A stretch of DNA of 64,000 nucleotides from Mycobacterium sp. IS-1590 (GTDB taxonomy: Bacteria > Actinomycetota > Actinomycetes > Mycobacteriales > Mycobacteriaceae). Location: contig NZ_LQIW01000012.1 of the NCBI RefSeq assembly GCF_001500025.1, positions 62,001 through 126,000 of the forward strand, read 5' to 3'. A model generated the notes under the pieces. It was not told where the DNA came from and searched no databases. It saw only the letters and a list, made by a program, of their open reading frames with translations. This document shows, piece by piece, positions 57,062 to 64,000 of this stretch. Each line of letters opens with the position of its first letter. Position 1 is the first letter of the stretch. A program made the translations under genes and the position numbers.

Positions 57062-57982
57062 TCAGGGTACGTCCCGCCACACCCGCAGCGTCTCCTCCGC
57101 GAGGCCCGGGGCGGCACCGTCCAGCCACGTGATGCGGTGGTCGCGGCGAAACCAGGACCGTTGCCTGCGGACATAGCGGCGGGTGCCGACGAACGTCGGC
57201 TCGCGTGCCGCCGAGCCGTCGCCGCCGGCGTCGAGGTCGGCCAGGACCTGTGCGTAACCGAGTGCCCGCGGTGCGGTGACGCCCTCGCGCAGGCCGCATT
57301 TCAGCAGCGCGCACACCTCGTCGATGAGCCCGTCGGCGAACATCTTGTCGGTTCGCTGGGCCAGGCGCTCGTCGAGAAGCGTTGTGGGCCAATCGAGCCC
57401 GATGATGACGGTGTCCCAGCGCGGGGCGCCGATGGTGGGGAACGACGCGGCAAAGGGCCGGCCGGTCAGTTCCACCACCTCGAGCGCGCGCACGATGCGT
57501 CGCCCGTCGGTGGGCTGGATGGAGGCGGCGGCGTCGGCGTCCACGCGGGCCAGTTCCTGGTGCAGGGCGGCCGTCCCGATGTCGGCGAGCCGCTGCTCCC
57601 AGCGTGTGCGCACCGCCGGGTCGGTCGCGGGGAACGTCCAGTGGTCGAGCAGCGATTGGACATACATCATCGACCCGCCCACGATGACGGGCACCGCACC
57701 GCGATCGAGGATGGCCTCGATGTCTTCGGCGGCCGACTGCTGGTAGCGGGCCACGCTCGCGGTCTCGGTCACCTCGAGCACGTCGAGCTGGTGGTGCGGG
57801 ATCCCGCGGCGCTCATCGACCGTCAACTTCGCGGTCCCGATGTCCATCCCGCGGTACATCTGCATCGCATCGGCGTTGACAATTTCGGCGCCGATCTCGC
57901 CGCTCAATCTCTCGGCCACGCCCAGCGCGAGCGCCGACTTGCCGGTCCCCGTCGGGCCGATGATCGCGATCGGCCGCGTCAT
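57062..57982 (-). CDS. miaA: tRNA dimethylallyltransferase MiaA
   Basis: 306 residues. Transfers the dimethylallyl group to A37 of tRNAs that read UNN codons. P-loop [52 protein letters not shown] and the C-terminal [14 protein letters not shown] are intact. The start at MTRPIAI sits directly before the P-loop as in other members; it lies 10 bp after the previous stop. No miaB gene is visible in the window, although it is close by in M. tuberculosis (recalled). Confidence 0.97.
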   Translation of the reverse strand: MTRPIAIIGPTGTGKSALALGVAERLSGEIGAEIVNADAMQMYRGMDIGTAKLTVDERRGIPHHQLDVLEVTETASVARYQQSAAEDIEAILDRGAVPVIVGGSMMYVQSLLDHWTFPATDPAVRTRWEQRLADIGTAALHQELARVDADAAASIQPTDGRRIVRALEVVELTGRPFAASFPTIGAPRWDTVIIGLDWPTTLLDERLAQRTDKMFADGLIDEVCALLKCGLREGVTAPRALGYAQVLADLDAGGDGSAAREPTFVGTRRYVRRQRSWFRRDHRITWLDGAAPGLAEETLRVWRDVP

Positions 57983-57992
57983 GTCCGAGCGC

Positions 57993-58691
57993 TCATCGCG
58001 GCTGCCACAGGCCCGCGAAATAGCCGACGCCGTAGGGCGCTCCGCGGTACAGCTCCTTGGCCGACCGGGGGCCCGGGCCGACCAACCCGGCCAGCACACC
58101 GAAGGCGACCCGCCCCACCACCGCCTCGGACAACCGCGTCAGCGGGGCGGTTTCGCCGCCGGCCAACGCGTCGTCCAGCGCGGCCTGCACGGCGATCGAG
58201 TCGGGGTCGAAGCCGCCCGGCGCGGACGGTGTCAGCGTGTTGGCGCCGTCGGCGACGACGAGCACGCCGATGGGTTCGCCCGCCTCGTCGATGTCGGCGC
58301 GCAACCGCTGGCCGTGAGCCAGCGCCGCGTCGGGGGAATGGCCGTCGGCGTAGACCCGCACCTCGGCGGAGACGTCGGGGCGGGCCGCTCCGCGCACCCA
58401 GCCGGTGATCAAGGCGCACAGCGGCAGCGTCACCGGATCGCCGTCGCCCTCTGGGGACAACGCGACCCTCACGTCGACGCCGTAACCGGCGAATGTGCCG
58501 GCCTGATCGGGACCGACGACCTGATCGCGTTCCCCCACCCCGACCGCGACCCAGCGCGAGGGCAGCCCGGCAGCCGCGGTGAACACCGCCTCACGCAGGT
58601 CGGCCAGCTCGGGCGCGGCACCTGCAGCGAGTTCGGGCACCATCACCGGTGCCGACGGGACGATCGCGATGGCGCTCAGCACGTCGTCCAC
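57993..58691 (-). CDS. Class III extradiol dioxygenase-like protein (Rv2728c type)
   Basis: 232 residues, alanine- and glycine-rich. [16 protein letters not shown] at the start, [20 protein letters not shown], and [22 protein letters not shown] resemble the LigB-like fold annotated for this actinobacterial family, but the metal-binding histidines of true dioxygenases are not evident, so enzyme activity is doubtful. GTG start one base after the EamA stop; fully within the miaA operon. Function unknown. Confidence 0.85.
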   Translation of the reverse strand: MDDVLSAIAIVPSAPVMVPELAAGAAPELADLREAVFTAAAGLPSRWVAVGVGERDQVVGPDQAGTFAGYGVDVRVALSPEGDGDPVTLPLCALITGWVRGAARPDVSAEVRVYADGHSPDAALAHGQRLRADIDEAGEPIGVLVVADGANTLTPSAPGGFDPDSIAVQAALDDALAGGETAPLTRLSEAVVGRVAFGVLAGLVGPGPRSAKELYRGAPYGVGYFAGLWQPR

Positions 58692-58692
58692 G

Positions 58693-59577
58693 CTAATGCG
58701 ATGCGGGCGCAGTGGCGGTGGCGGCTTCACCGCGGGCCAGCGCGGCCGTCGAAACCACCATCACCACCACCGCGACGATCAGCGTCAGCCAGCCCTCCTC
58801 GCCCGGCCGCAGCGTCTCCCCCAGGACGACGACTCCGAGCATCGAGGCGACCACCGGTTCGGTCACCGTCATCGTCGGCAGCGACGCGGTCAGCGACCCG
58901 GCGCGGAACGAGGCCTGCTGCCACGCTGTGCCCGCGACCGCCACCACAGCCCAGACGTAAAGCTCAGGTGTGCGTAACAGGGCCTCGAGCCCGTCGTCGA
59001 GACGGTCGACCACGCCCTTGGTCAGCACAGCGAACAGCCCCCACAACGCTCCGGACACCAGCGCCAGAAGAACCGCGCCGACGGGTCCCTTCCAGATGTT
59101 GGCCCCGATCACGCACAACGCCAGCGCCGGAACGAGCACCACCAGCACCGCCGCCCAGGTCTCCCACGAGGCCCGTGAGTCCCCCTCGGTCGGGTTTCCG
59201 ACGGTCACGATCACCACGACCGACGCCGCCAGCAGCGCGGCCCACGTCCACTGCCACGGCGTCACCCGCTGATGCGAAAGCCGGGCGTGGATCGGCAGGG
59301 CGAACAGCAGCGAAGTCACCAGGATCGCCTGGACAAGGAGCACCGACCCAACGCCGAGCGCCGCGGCCTGCAACGCGAACCCCGCCGCGGCCACGAAGCT
59401 GCCCAGCCACCACTGCCGGTCCCGCAGCAGCCGGCTGAACAGCTCCAGATGACCGACCGGCTCGTCGGCGACGTCGTGGGCCTGCCGCTGGTGGATCACA
59501 TCGCCGATCGCCACGAACACGGCGGCGCCGAGTGCCAGGACGACGGCCAGATCCACCTGAGCGCTCACACCCGCCAT
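58693..59577 (-). CDS. DMT-family membrane transporter (EamA-like)
   Basis: 294 residues, ten predicted helices in two five-helix halves, e.g. AVVLALGAAVFVAIGDVI, LLAASVVVIVTVGNP, AVLLALVSGALWGLFAVLTK, MTVTEPVVASMLGVVVLGE and LIVAVVVMVVSTAALARGEA. The motif EPVVASMLGVVVLGE near the end is a typical EamA signature. Substrate unknown. First gene of the five-gene operon reaching to hflX. Confidence 0.9.
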   Translation of the reverse strand: MAGVSAQVDLAVVLALGAAVFVAIGDVIHQRQAHDVADEPVGHLELFSRLLRDRQWWLGSFVAAAGFALQAAALGVGSVLLVQAILVTSLLFALPIHARLSHQRVTPWQWTWAALLAASVVVIVTVGNPTEGDSRASWETWAAVLVVLVPALALCVIGANIWKGPVGAVLLALVSGALWGLFAVLTKGVVDRLDDGLEALLRTPELYVWAVVAVAGTAWQQASFRAGSLTASLPTMTVTEPVVASMLGVVVLGETLRPGEEGWLTLIVAVVVMVVSTAALARGEAATATAPASH

Positions 59578-59740
59578 CGCAGTCCTCCCCTAGGTTGTCG
59601 CGACGAGCCTAGGCAGGTCATCGGGGAAAGCTGTGCGCACGCGCCCGGGCGACCTGTTTGAATAGCGTTCGGACAGCGATCAGGCGCCGCGTTGCGCGGC
59701 AGGTACGCGGCGCGCCGCGGAGGGCACGAGGATTACCGAC

Positions 59741-61072
59741 ATGACGACCAGCCAGCCAGGGGGCCAGTCCTCCTCGCCGAAACCCGCTCCCCGGCCCGGG
59801 CCGCCGCGACCCGGACCCGTGCCGCGGCCCGGCCGACCAGCCCCGACAGTGGTCGCGCCCCCGTCCAGCGATCCGCACCGATTCGGCCGGGTGGACCCCG
59901 ACGGCACGGTGTGGCTGATCACCGGCTCCGGTGAACGAATCATCGGGTCCTGGCAGGCCGGCGACACCGAGGCCGCTTACGCGCACTTCGGGAGGCGTTT
60001 CGACGATCTGCAGACCGAGGTTGTGCTGATGGAGAGCCGGCTGGAGTCGGGCACCGGCGACGCGCGCAAGATCAAGGCGGCCGCGCAGTCGCTGGCCGAA
60101 ACGCTGCCGACAGCGCACGTGCTCGGCGACGTCGACGCGATCGCCGAGCGATTGCAGGCGATCATCGACCACGCCGACGAGACTGCTCAGGCCGAGAAGG
60201 CCCGGCGCGAGGAGGTGCGCGCCGCGCAGACGGTCCGCAAGGAGGCGCTGGCGGCCGAGGCCGAGGACATCGCCGCCAACTCCACCCAGTGGAAGGCCGC
60301 AGGCGACCGGCTGCGCGAGATCCTCGACGAGTGGCGCACGATCACCGGATTGGACCGCAAGACCGATGATGCGCTGTGGAAGCGGTACTCGGCGGCGCGC
60401 GAGCAGTTCAACCGCAGGCGCGGCTCGCATTTCGCCGAACTCGACCGTGAACGCGCCGGCGCCCGGCAGGCCAAGGAGGCGCTGTGCGAACGCGCCGAGG
60501 GCTTGGCCGACTCGACGGACTGGGGTCCCACGAGCGCGGCGTTCCGCGAACTGCTGAACGAATGGAAGGCGGCGGGCCGCGCGGCCAAGGACGTCGACGA
60601 CGCGTTGTGGCAGCGGTTCAAGGCGGCCCAGGACAAGTTCTTCGGGGCGCGCAACGCGGCCACCGCCGAGCGCGACGCCGAGTTCCGCGCCAACGCAGAC
60701 GCCAAGGAGGCGCTGCTGGCCGAGGCGGAGAAGATCGACACCTCCGATCTCGACGCGGCGCGCGCTGCGCTGCGGGTGATCGGCGACAAGTGGGACGCCA
60801 TCGGCAAGGTGCCCCGCGAGCGCGGCGCCGATCTGGAACGGCGTCTGCGCGCCATCGAGAAGAAGGTCCGCGAGGCGCCGACGCACGGTGTGGATCCCGA
60901 GGCCCAGGCACGAGCCGACCAATTCCGGGTCCGCGCAGAGCAATACGAGCGTCAAGCGGAGAAGGCCGCGGCCGCCGGTCGCGACAAGGACGCCGCCGAG
61001 GCGCGGGCCAACGCGGAGCAGTGGCGGCAGTGGGCGGACGCGGCCGCCGAGGCGCTCGGCAAGACCCGCTGA
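59741..61072 (+). CDS. DUF349 domain protein
   Basis: 443 residues. A proline-rich N terminus of ~45 residues ([20 protein letters not shown]), then a beta region ([19 protein letters not shown]), followed by at least three helical DUF349 repeats recognised by W(K/R)-x-x-GD/GR and [48 protein letters not shown]. Largely coiled coil, cytosolic. Function unknown; the family includes proteins with RNA- or ribosome-linked phenotypes. Corresponds to Rv2731 (recalled). Confidence 0.92.
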   Translation: MTTSQPGGQSSSPKPAPRPGPPRPGPVPRPGRPAPTVVAPPSSDPHRFGRVDPDGTVWLITGSGERIIGSWQAGDTEAAYAHFGRRFDDLQTEVVLMESRLESGTGDARKIKAAAQSLAETLPTAHVLGDVDAIAERLQAIIDHADETAQAEKARREEVRAAQTVRKEALAAEAEDIAANSTQWKAAGDRLREILDEWRTITGLDRKTDDALWKRYSAAREQFNRRRGSHFAELDRERAGARQAKEALCERAEGLADSTDWGPTSAAFRELLNEWKAAGRAAKDVDDALWQRFKAAQDKFFGARNAATAERDAEFRANADAKEALLAEAEKIDTSDLDAARAALRVIGDKWDAIGKVPRERGADLERRLRAIEKKVREAPTHGVDPEAQARADQFRVRAEQYERQAEKAAAAGRDKDAAEARANAEQWRQWADAAAEALGKTR

Positions 61073-61076
61073 ACGC

Positions 61077-61490
61077 TCAGCAGTCGGTGGAGATCTCGAA
61101 CGGCGCGGTGGTGCGTTCGCCCGGATCGTCGTGGAAGAACCCGACCGCGGTGCCGGTGATCGTGAACTTGCCGTCCACCAGGCTGGCTTCGGCCTCACCG
61201 GTGGTCTTGTCCCAAAAGCTGCCCGTGAACCCGCCCAGGTTGTTGATCTGCACCGATCGCGCGACGACCGGATCCCCGGTGCGAACCTGGGCGATCAGGC
61301 CGGGCGTCTGCTCGAGCGTCTCGAGATTCCACAGCCAGCCCACCTGGGTGCAATCGACGGGGTGCCCGCCGGCGTCCTTCCCGTCGATGCTCACGTGAAC
61401 GAGGTGCTTGGCCAGCAGTTCCGGGCCCGACGCGCATCCCGTCGGGATCATCAGCACGGCTGCTGTTGCAACGGCAAATCGTTTGTCCAT
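61077..61490 (-). CDS. LpqH-family (19-kDa type) lipoprotein, copy 1
   Basis: 137 residues. Lipoprotein signal with lipobox PTGC near residue 19. The mature part has VSIDGKDAGGHPVDCTQVGW, VQINNLGGFTGSFWD and FTITGTAVGFFHDDPGERT, ending in a cysteine (STDC) that pairs with the internal VDC. This matches the LpqH family of surface antigens; molecular role unknown. Divergent from a second LpqH-like gene 144 bp away. Ends 4 bp from the convergent DUF349 gene. Confidence 0.9.
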   Translation of the reverse strand: MDKRFAVATAAVLMIPTGCASGPELLAKHLVHVSIDGKDAGGHPVDCTQVGWLWNLETLEQTPGLIAQVRTGDPVVARSVQINNLGGFTGSFWDKTTGEAEASLVDGKFTITGTAVGFFHDDPGERTTAPFEISTDC

Positions 61491-61633
61491 GGTGCCGCCT
61501 CGATGACTTCCCGGCTACTCGTCTTCGCCGGGCGTTGACATTCGCGTTCCCCACGGAGATTTGCTGTATACCTCCGGCGTATGGCCGGCAGCCATTGCGG
61601 GTATCACTTTGACCCGATCCCGAAGGTCCGGTC

Positions 61634-62071
61634 ATGGTCGAAGATGTCAGCGTCGCGCGCACCGCGGCAGCGCTGTTGCTGACCGTAGGGCTCGCCGGCT
61701 GCTCTTCCGCACCGCCGGCTTCACCCGACCCCATGGGCGGCACCGCGACGGTGTCCATCAACTCGCATCCCACCGGTGATCGGTACTACGTCAGCTGCGC
61801 CAAGGTGAAGTGGCTGCTGACCATCGAAAGCGGGGACACCGACACGGGTTTCACGGCCATCGTCGATACGGACGACGGCCCCGACGCGCAGGTCGTCAAG
61901 ATCCGCGACCTCGGCGGGTTCACCGGTTCCGCGTGGACGGGTGGCGTCGGTCAACTGCGGGCAACCCGCGACAACGGCCGAATCACGATCAGCGGCACCG
62001 GCTACGGGTACTTCGCCGACGACCCTCACCGCCCAGCGACAGCGGCCTTCGACATCACGGCCGGATGCTAG
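61634..62071 (+). CDS. LpqH-family lipoprotein, copy 2
   Basis: 145 residues. Lipobox LAGC near residue 22 after ARTAAALLLTVG. Mature domain: ATVSINSHPTGDRYYVSCAK, VVKIRDLGGFTGSAW, ITISGTGYGYFADDPHRPAT, and a C-terminal cysteine (TAGC). Clearly a diverged paralogue of the neighbouring copy. Its TAG stop overlaps the TAG stop of the convergent protease gene within one CTAG. The start could be later, since the first eight residues are not typical of a signal peptide. Confidence 0.9.
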   Translation: MVEDVSVARTAAALLLTVGLAGCSSAPPASPDPMGGTATVSINSHPTGDRYYVSCAKVKWLLTIESGDTDTGFTAIVDTDDGPDAQVVKIRDLGGFTGSAWTGGVGQLRATRDNGRITISGTGYGYFADDPHRPATAAFDITAGC

Positions 62072-63147
62072 CCCGGTTGCGAGAGTGAGCCCGTGCGCGA
62101 ACCGATCGTCACCGTCGTTTGTTCACGGTCACCCCCGCGCATGAACACCATCGATTGCTCGGACCCCGGCTGCGTCTGGCGCAAGCCACCCAGTAGGTCC
62201 TCGACAGAATGCACCGGCTTGCCGGCGAACTCGACGATCACGTCGCCGGGCCGAAGCCCCGCGAGGGCAGCCGGTGCGCCGGGATCGACGCTGGTCACCA
62301 ACGCACCGCGGTCGACCTGCACACCCCGCAGCTGCTGGATCGCCGGGGTCAGCCGGCCCAGGGAGATACCGAGGTACGGGTGCGTGGCTTCGCCGTCGGC
62401 GAGGAGTTGATTCGCCACGTCGAGCACCGTTGCCGCGGGAATCGCGAACCCCAACGACACCGCGCCCACTGCCGGCGGAATGTACGCCTCGTTGATCCCC
62501 ACGACCCGTCCCTCAGCGTCGAGCAAGGCGCCGCCGGAGTTACCCGGCGAGATGGGCGCGTCGGTCTGGATCAAATCCACCAACGACTGAGTTTTCGCCG
62601 CCGAGCCGGGGATGTCTCGGTGCAGACCCGAGATGACGCCGACGGTCACGGAGTTCTGGAACCCCAGCGGACTCCCGATTGCGACGGCGACCTCGCCGGG
62701 CCGGGGCAGATCTTCGCGGAACTGCGGCACCGGCATGTCCTGGCCTTGCGTGCGCACGACGGCCAGGTCGGTCACCTCGTCCGTGCCCACCACGACGCCG
62801 GGCGAACGTTCCTCGTCGGCGGTTATGACGGTCACTTCGCGGGCGTCGCCGACGACATGGGCATTGGTCACCACGACGTCGGGGCGTAGCACCACACCGC
62901 TGCCGACGCCGCCGTCGCGCTCGACGGTCACCACGCTCGGACTGACGCGTTCCACCAGATCGGCGTAGCCGGTGCGGTCCAGCGCCGAAGGCGGGGAAGT
63001 CTCGGTCAACGGCGTCGCTGCCGGGATCGGTGTCGACGCCGGAGTCGATGTCGACGCGTCCTGTGGATTGGACTGCAGCGTGCATCCGGCGACGGCGACG
63101 AGAGCTGCCGCGGCGGCCGCTCCGACACGAAAATGCCTGCCCTGCAA
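62068..63147 (-). CDS. Trypsin-like serine protease with PDZ domain, lipoprotein (HtrA-like)
   Basis: 359 residues. TTG start with a near-perfect AGGAGGTAAACC ribosome site. N-terminal lipobox VAGC near residue 22, then a Thr/Pro-rich linker. Catalytic triad: His in VVVTNAHVVGD, Asp in DEVTDLAVVRT, Ser in DAPISPGNSGGALLD. One PDZ domain at about 255-345 (GALVTSVDPGAPAALAGLRP, GDVIVEFAGKPV). Envelope quality-control protease of the HtrA/PepD type, but anchored by a lipid instead of a membrane helix, which is less usual. Confidence 0.9.
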   Translation of the reverse strand: MQGRHFRVGAAAAAALVAVAGCTLQSNPQDASTSTPASTPIPAATPLTETSPPSALDRTGYADLVERVSPSVVTVERDGGVGSGVVLRPDVVVTNAHVVGDAREVTVITADEERSPGVVVGTDEVTDLAVVRTQGQDMPVPQFREDLPRPGEVAVAIGSPLGFQNSVTVGVISGLHRDIPGSAAKTQSLVDLIQTDAPISPGNSGGALLDAEGRVVGINEAYIPPAVGAVSLGFAIPAATVLDVANQLLADGEATHPYLGISLGRLTPAIQQLRGVQVDRGALVTSVDPGAPAALAGLRPGDVIVEFAGKPVHSVEDLLGGLRQTQPGSEQSMVFMRGGDREQTTVTIGSRTGSLSQPG

Positions 63148-63239
63148 AGGTTTACCTCCTGAATTCAGTATGCACACGGCACGGATCGGCCGCCGGCGAT
63201 AAGCAGCGGCTCGGACTGCCGAAGCGGTGCACGGGCCGG

Positions 63240-63584
63240 CTAGGGGGACCGCTTGGCTCGCTTCCAGCGGGCACCCAGCACGAGCGCGCCGGCGGCAGCA
63301 ACGACACCGGCGCCCGCCAGCGTGATCGTCCATATCCGCCGATCTTCGAGATTCATCTGACACAGCCGCGTGAAGTCGGTGTCGGCGACCACCCCACCGG
63401 GAACCGGGATGTTGGCTGCGCTGCCGTCGTCGTGCGCGCGAGCGGCGGACAGGTCGGGCGCCACGGCGCTGCCGCACTCGATCGTCAGATTCTCGGGTGA
63501 TGCCGAAACCGGAGTGAACAAGCCCGCGACGCCGACGATCGCCGCGACGACACCAACGAAAAGCACTATCCGAAGCACAATCAT
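63240..63584 (-). CDS. Small membrane protein with two helices, co-transcribed with a sigma factor
   Basis: 114 residues. Helix 1 at about 3-27 (RIVLFVGVVAAIVGVAGLF), an external loop of ~55 residues with two cysteines (IECGSAV, RLCQMNL) that may form a disulfide, and helix 2 at about 87-105 (TITLAGAGVVAAAGALVLGA) followed by a basic end RWKRAKRSP. Function unknown; similar short proteins occur widely in actinobacteria. The ATG overlaps the stop of the upstream sigma gene (ATGA), so the two are coupled. Confidence 0.8.
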   Translation of the reverse strand: MIVLRIVLFVGVVAAIVGVAGLFTPVSASPENLTIECGSAVAPDLSAARAHDDGSAANIPVPGGVVADTDFTRLCQMNLEDRRIWTITLAGAGVVAAAGALVLGARWKRAKRSP

Positions 63585-64000
63585 GCGCCTGACATACCCA
63601 TTGCCGCGGATTCCTCGCGGCAGGATTGCCGCAGCCGCTCCAGCGTCGCGCCGAGCAGCCGCGATACCTGTACCTGCGAAATGCCGAGGCGCCGGCCGAT
63701 TTGGCTCTGCGGCAGGTTCTCACAGAACCGCAGCCGCAGGATCAGCCGTTCACGCTCGGTGAGCGTGCTCACCAGTCCGGCGACGGTCAGCGCGTCCTCG
63801 ACGCTGCTGTAGCGCGGGTCGTCGAGGCCCTGTCGCGCGGCGGCCGGTTCGGATTTCCCATCACCGGGTGCCGCCGCGTCGAGTGACGACGGTCGGTACG
63901 CGACAGCCGCGTCGACCGACTGCACCACCTCGTCTCGGTCGACACCGAGCTCGGCGGCCAGTTCGGTGGCCGTCGGTGCTCGGCCGAGACGCTGTGACAT
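63581..64000 (-). CDS. SigF-like (SigB/F/G family) sigma factor, 5' part outside window
   Basis: The last 139 residues are visible; the frame stays open at base 64000. Region 3: LGRAPTATELAAELGVDRDE. Region 4: TLTERERLILRLRFCENLPQ followed by the HTH SQIGRRLGISQVQVSRLLGA. This pattern, with a short linker between the regions, is that of the actinobacterial SigF family controlled by anti-sigma factors. RsbW/UsfX-type regulators would be expected beyond the window. Translationally coupled to the small membrane protein. Confidence 0.88.
   Translation of the reverse strand: MSQRLGRAPTATELAAELGVDRDEVVQSVDAAVAYRPSSLDAAAPGDGKSEPAAARQGLDDPRYSSVEDALTVAGLVSTLTERERLILRLRFCENLPQSQIGRRLGISQVQVSRLLGATLERLRQSCREESAAMGMSGA

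Overview
This window is chromosomal DNA from a high-GC actinobacterium, almost certainly a Mycobacterium (rapid-grower / Mycolicibacterium type). The evidence is a near-intact run of genes that, from memory, follows the M. tuberculosis order from msrB (Rv2674) to about Rv2731: msrB, hemQ-hemY-hemE, DUF3000, RNase D, dxs, TRAM methyltransferase, KimA-like permease, ceoB-ceoC, dut, DUF4193, cei, suhB, ppgK, sigA, sigB, ideR, DUF4192, sthA, PAC2, phzF, nrdR, LysM protein, lexA, hflX, dapF, miaA, EamA and DUF349. Other support: LpqH-family lipoproteins, mycobacterial SOS boxes, a SigE/SigH-type sigB promoter, and many genes whose start codon lies 6-8 bases after a TANNNT -10 box (leaderless). No rRNA, tRNA, IS element, phage or CRISPR array was seen.

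Layout. 2-9040: 3' part of a giant regulator-like gene. Its N-terminal ATPase/TPR part is followed by nine copies of a ~275-residue unit, each of two NTF2/SnoaL-like halves. 9037-15000: msrB, a small secreted protein, the late haem operon, DUF3000 and RNase D. 15000-21600: hydrolase, PsiE, dxs, nhaA, a Pyr_excise-family protein and an RNA methyltransferase. 21562-24975: a potassium module (KimA-like permease opposite two TrkA-type proteins). 25000-29900: small conserved actinobacterial genes, dut and cei, with a 26-bp tandem repeat at 28690-28801 and a perfect CRP-type palindrome at 29202-29217. 30000-33430: suhB, ppgK, sigA. 33430-37450: an accessory segment (repeat-rich histidine-containing secreted protein, second secreted protein, O-methyltransferase, membrane protein, internally deleted ridA pseudogene). 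37395-41800: DUF952, DUF7455, YihY, DUF3039, DUF3099, sigB, ideR. 41800-49420: DUF4192, sthA, PAC2, hydrolase, phzF, nrdR, LysM protein and lexA around an SOS control region. 49418-54700: LGFP envelope protein, a molybdopterin oxidoreductase and CsbD. 54700-59580: operon EamA, dioxygenase-like, miaA, dapF, hflX. 59741-64000: DUF349, two divergent LpqH-like lipoproteins, a lipoprotein HtrA-like protease, a small membrane protein and the 3' end of a SigF-like sigma factor.

Functional themes: stress and regulation (sigA, sigB, SigF-like, IdeR, LexA, NrdR, a CRP site), envelope maintenance (Cei, LysM protein, LGFP protein, LpqH lipoproteins, lipoprotein protease), redox and haem (MsrB, HemQ/Y/E, SthA, Mo enzyme) and ion homeostasis (NhaA, KimA-like/CeoBC). 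The strongest candidates for something undescribed are the nine-fold NTF2 array, the H-x-H-x-IPGV repeat secreted protein and the 26-bp palindromic tandem repeat.
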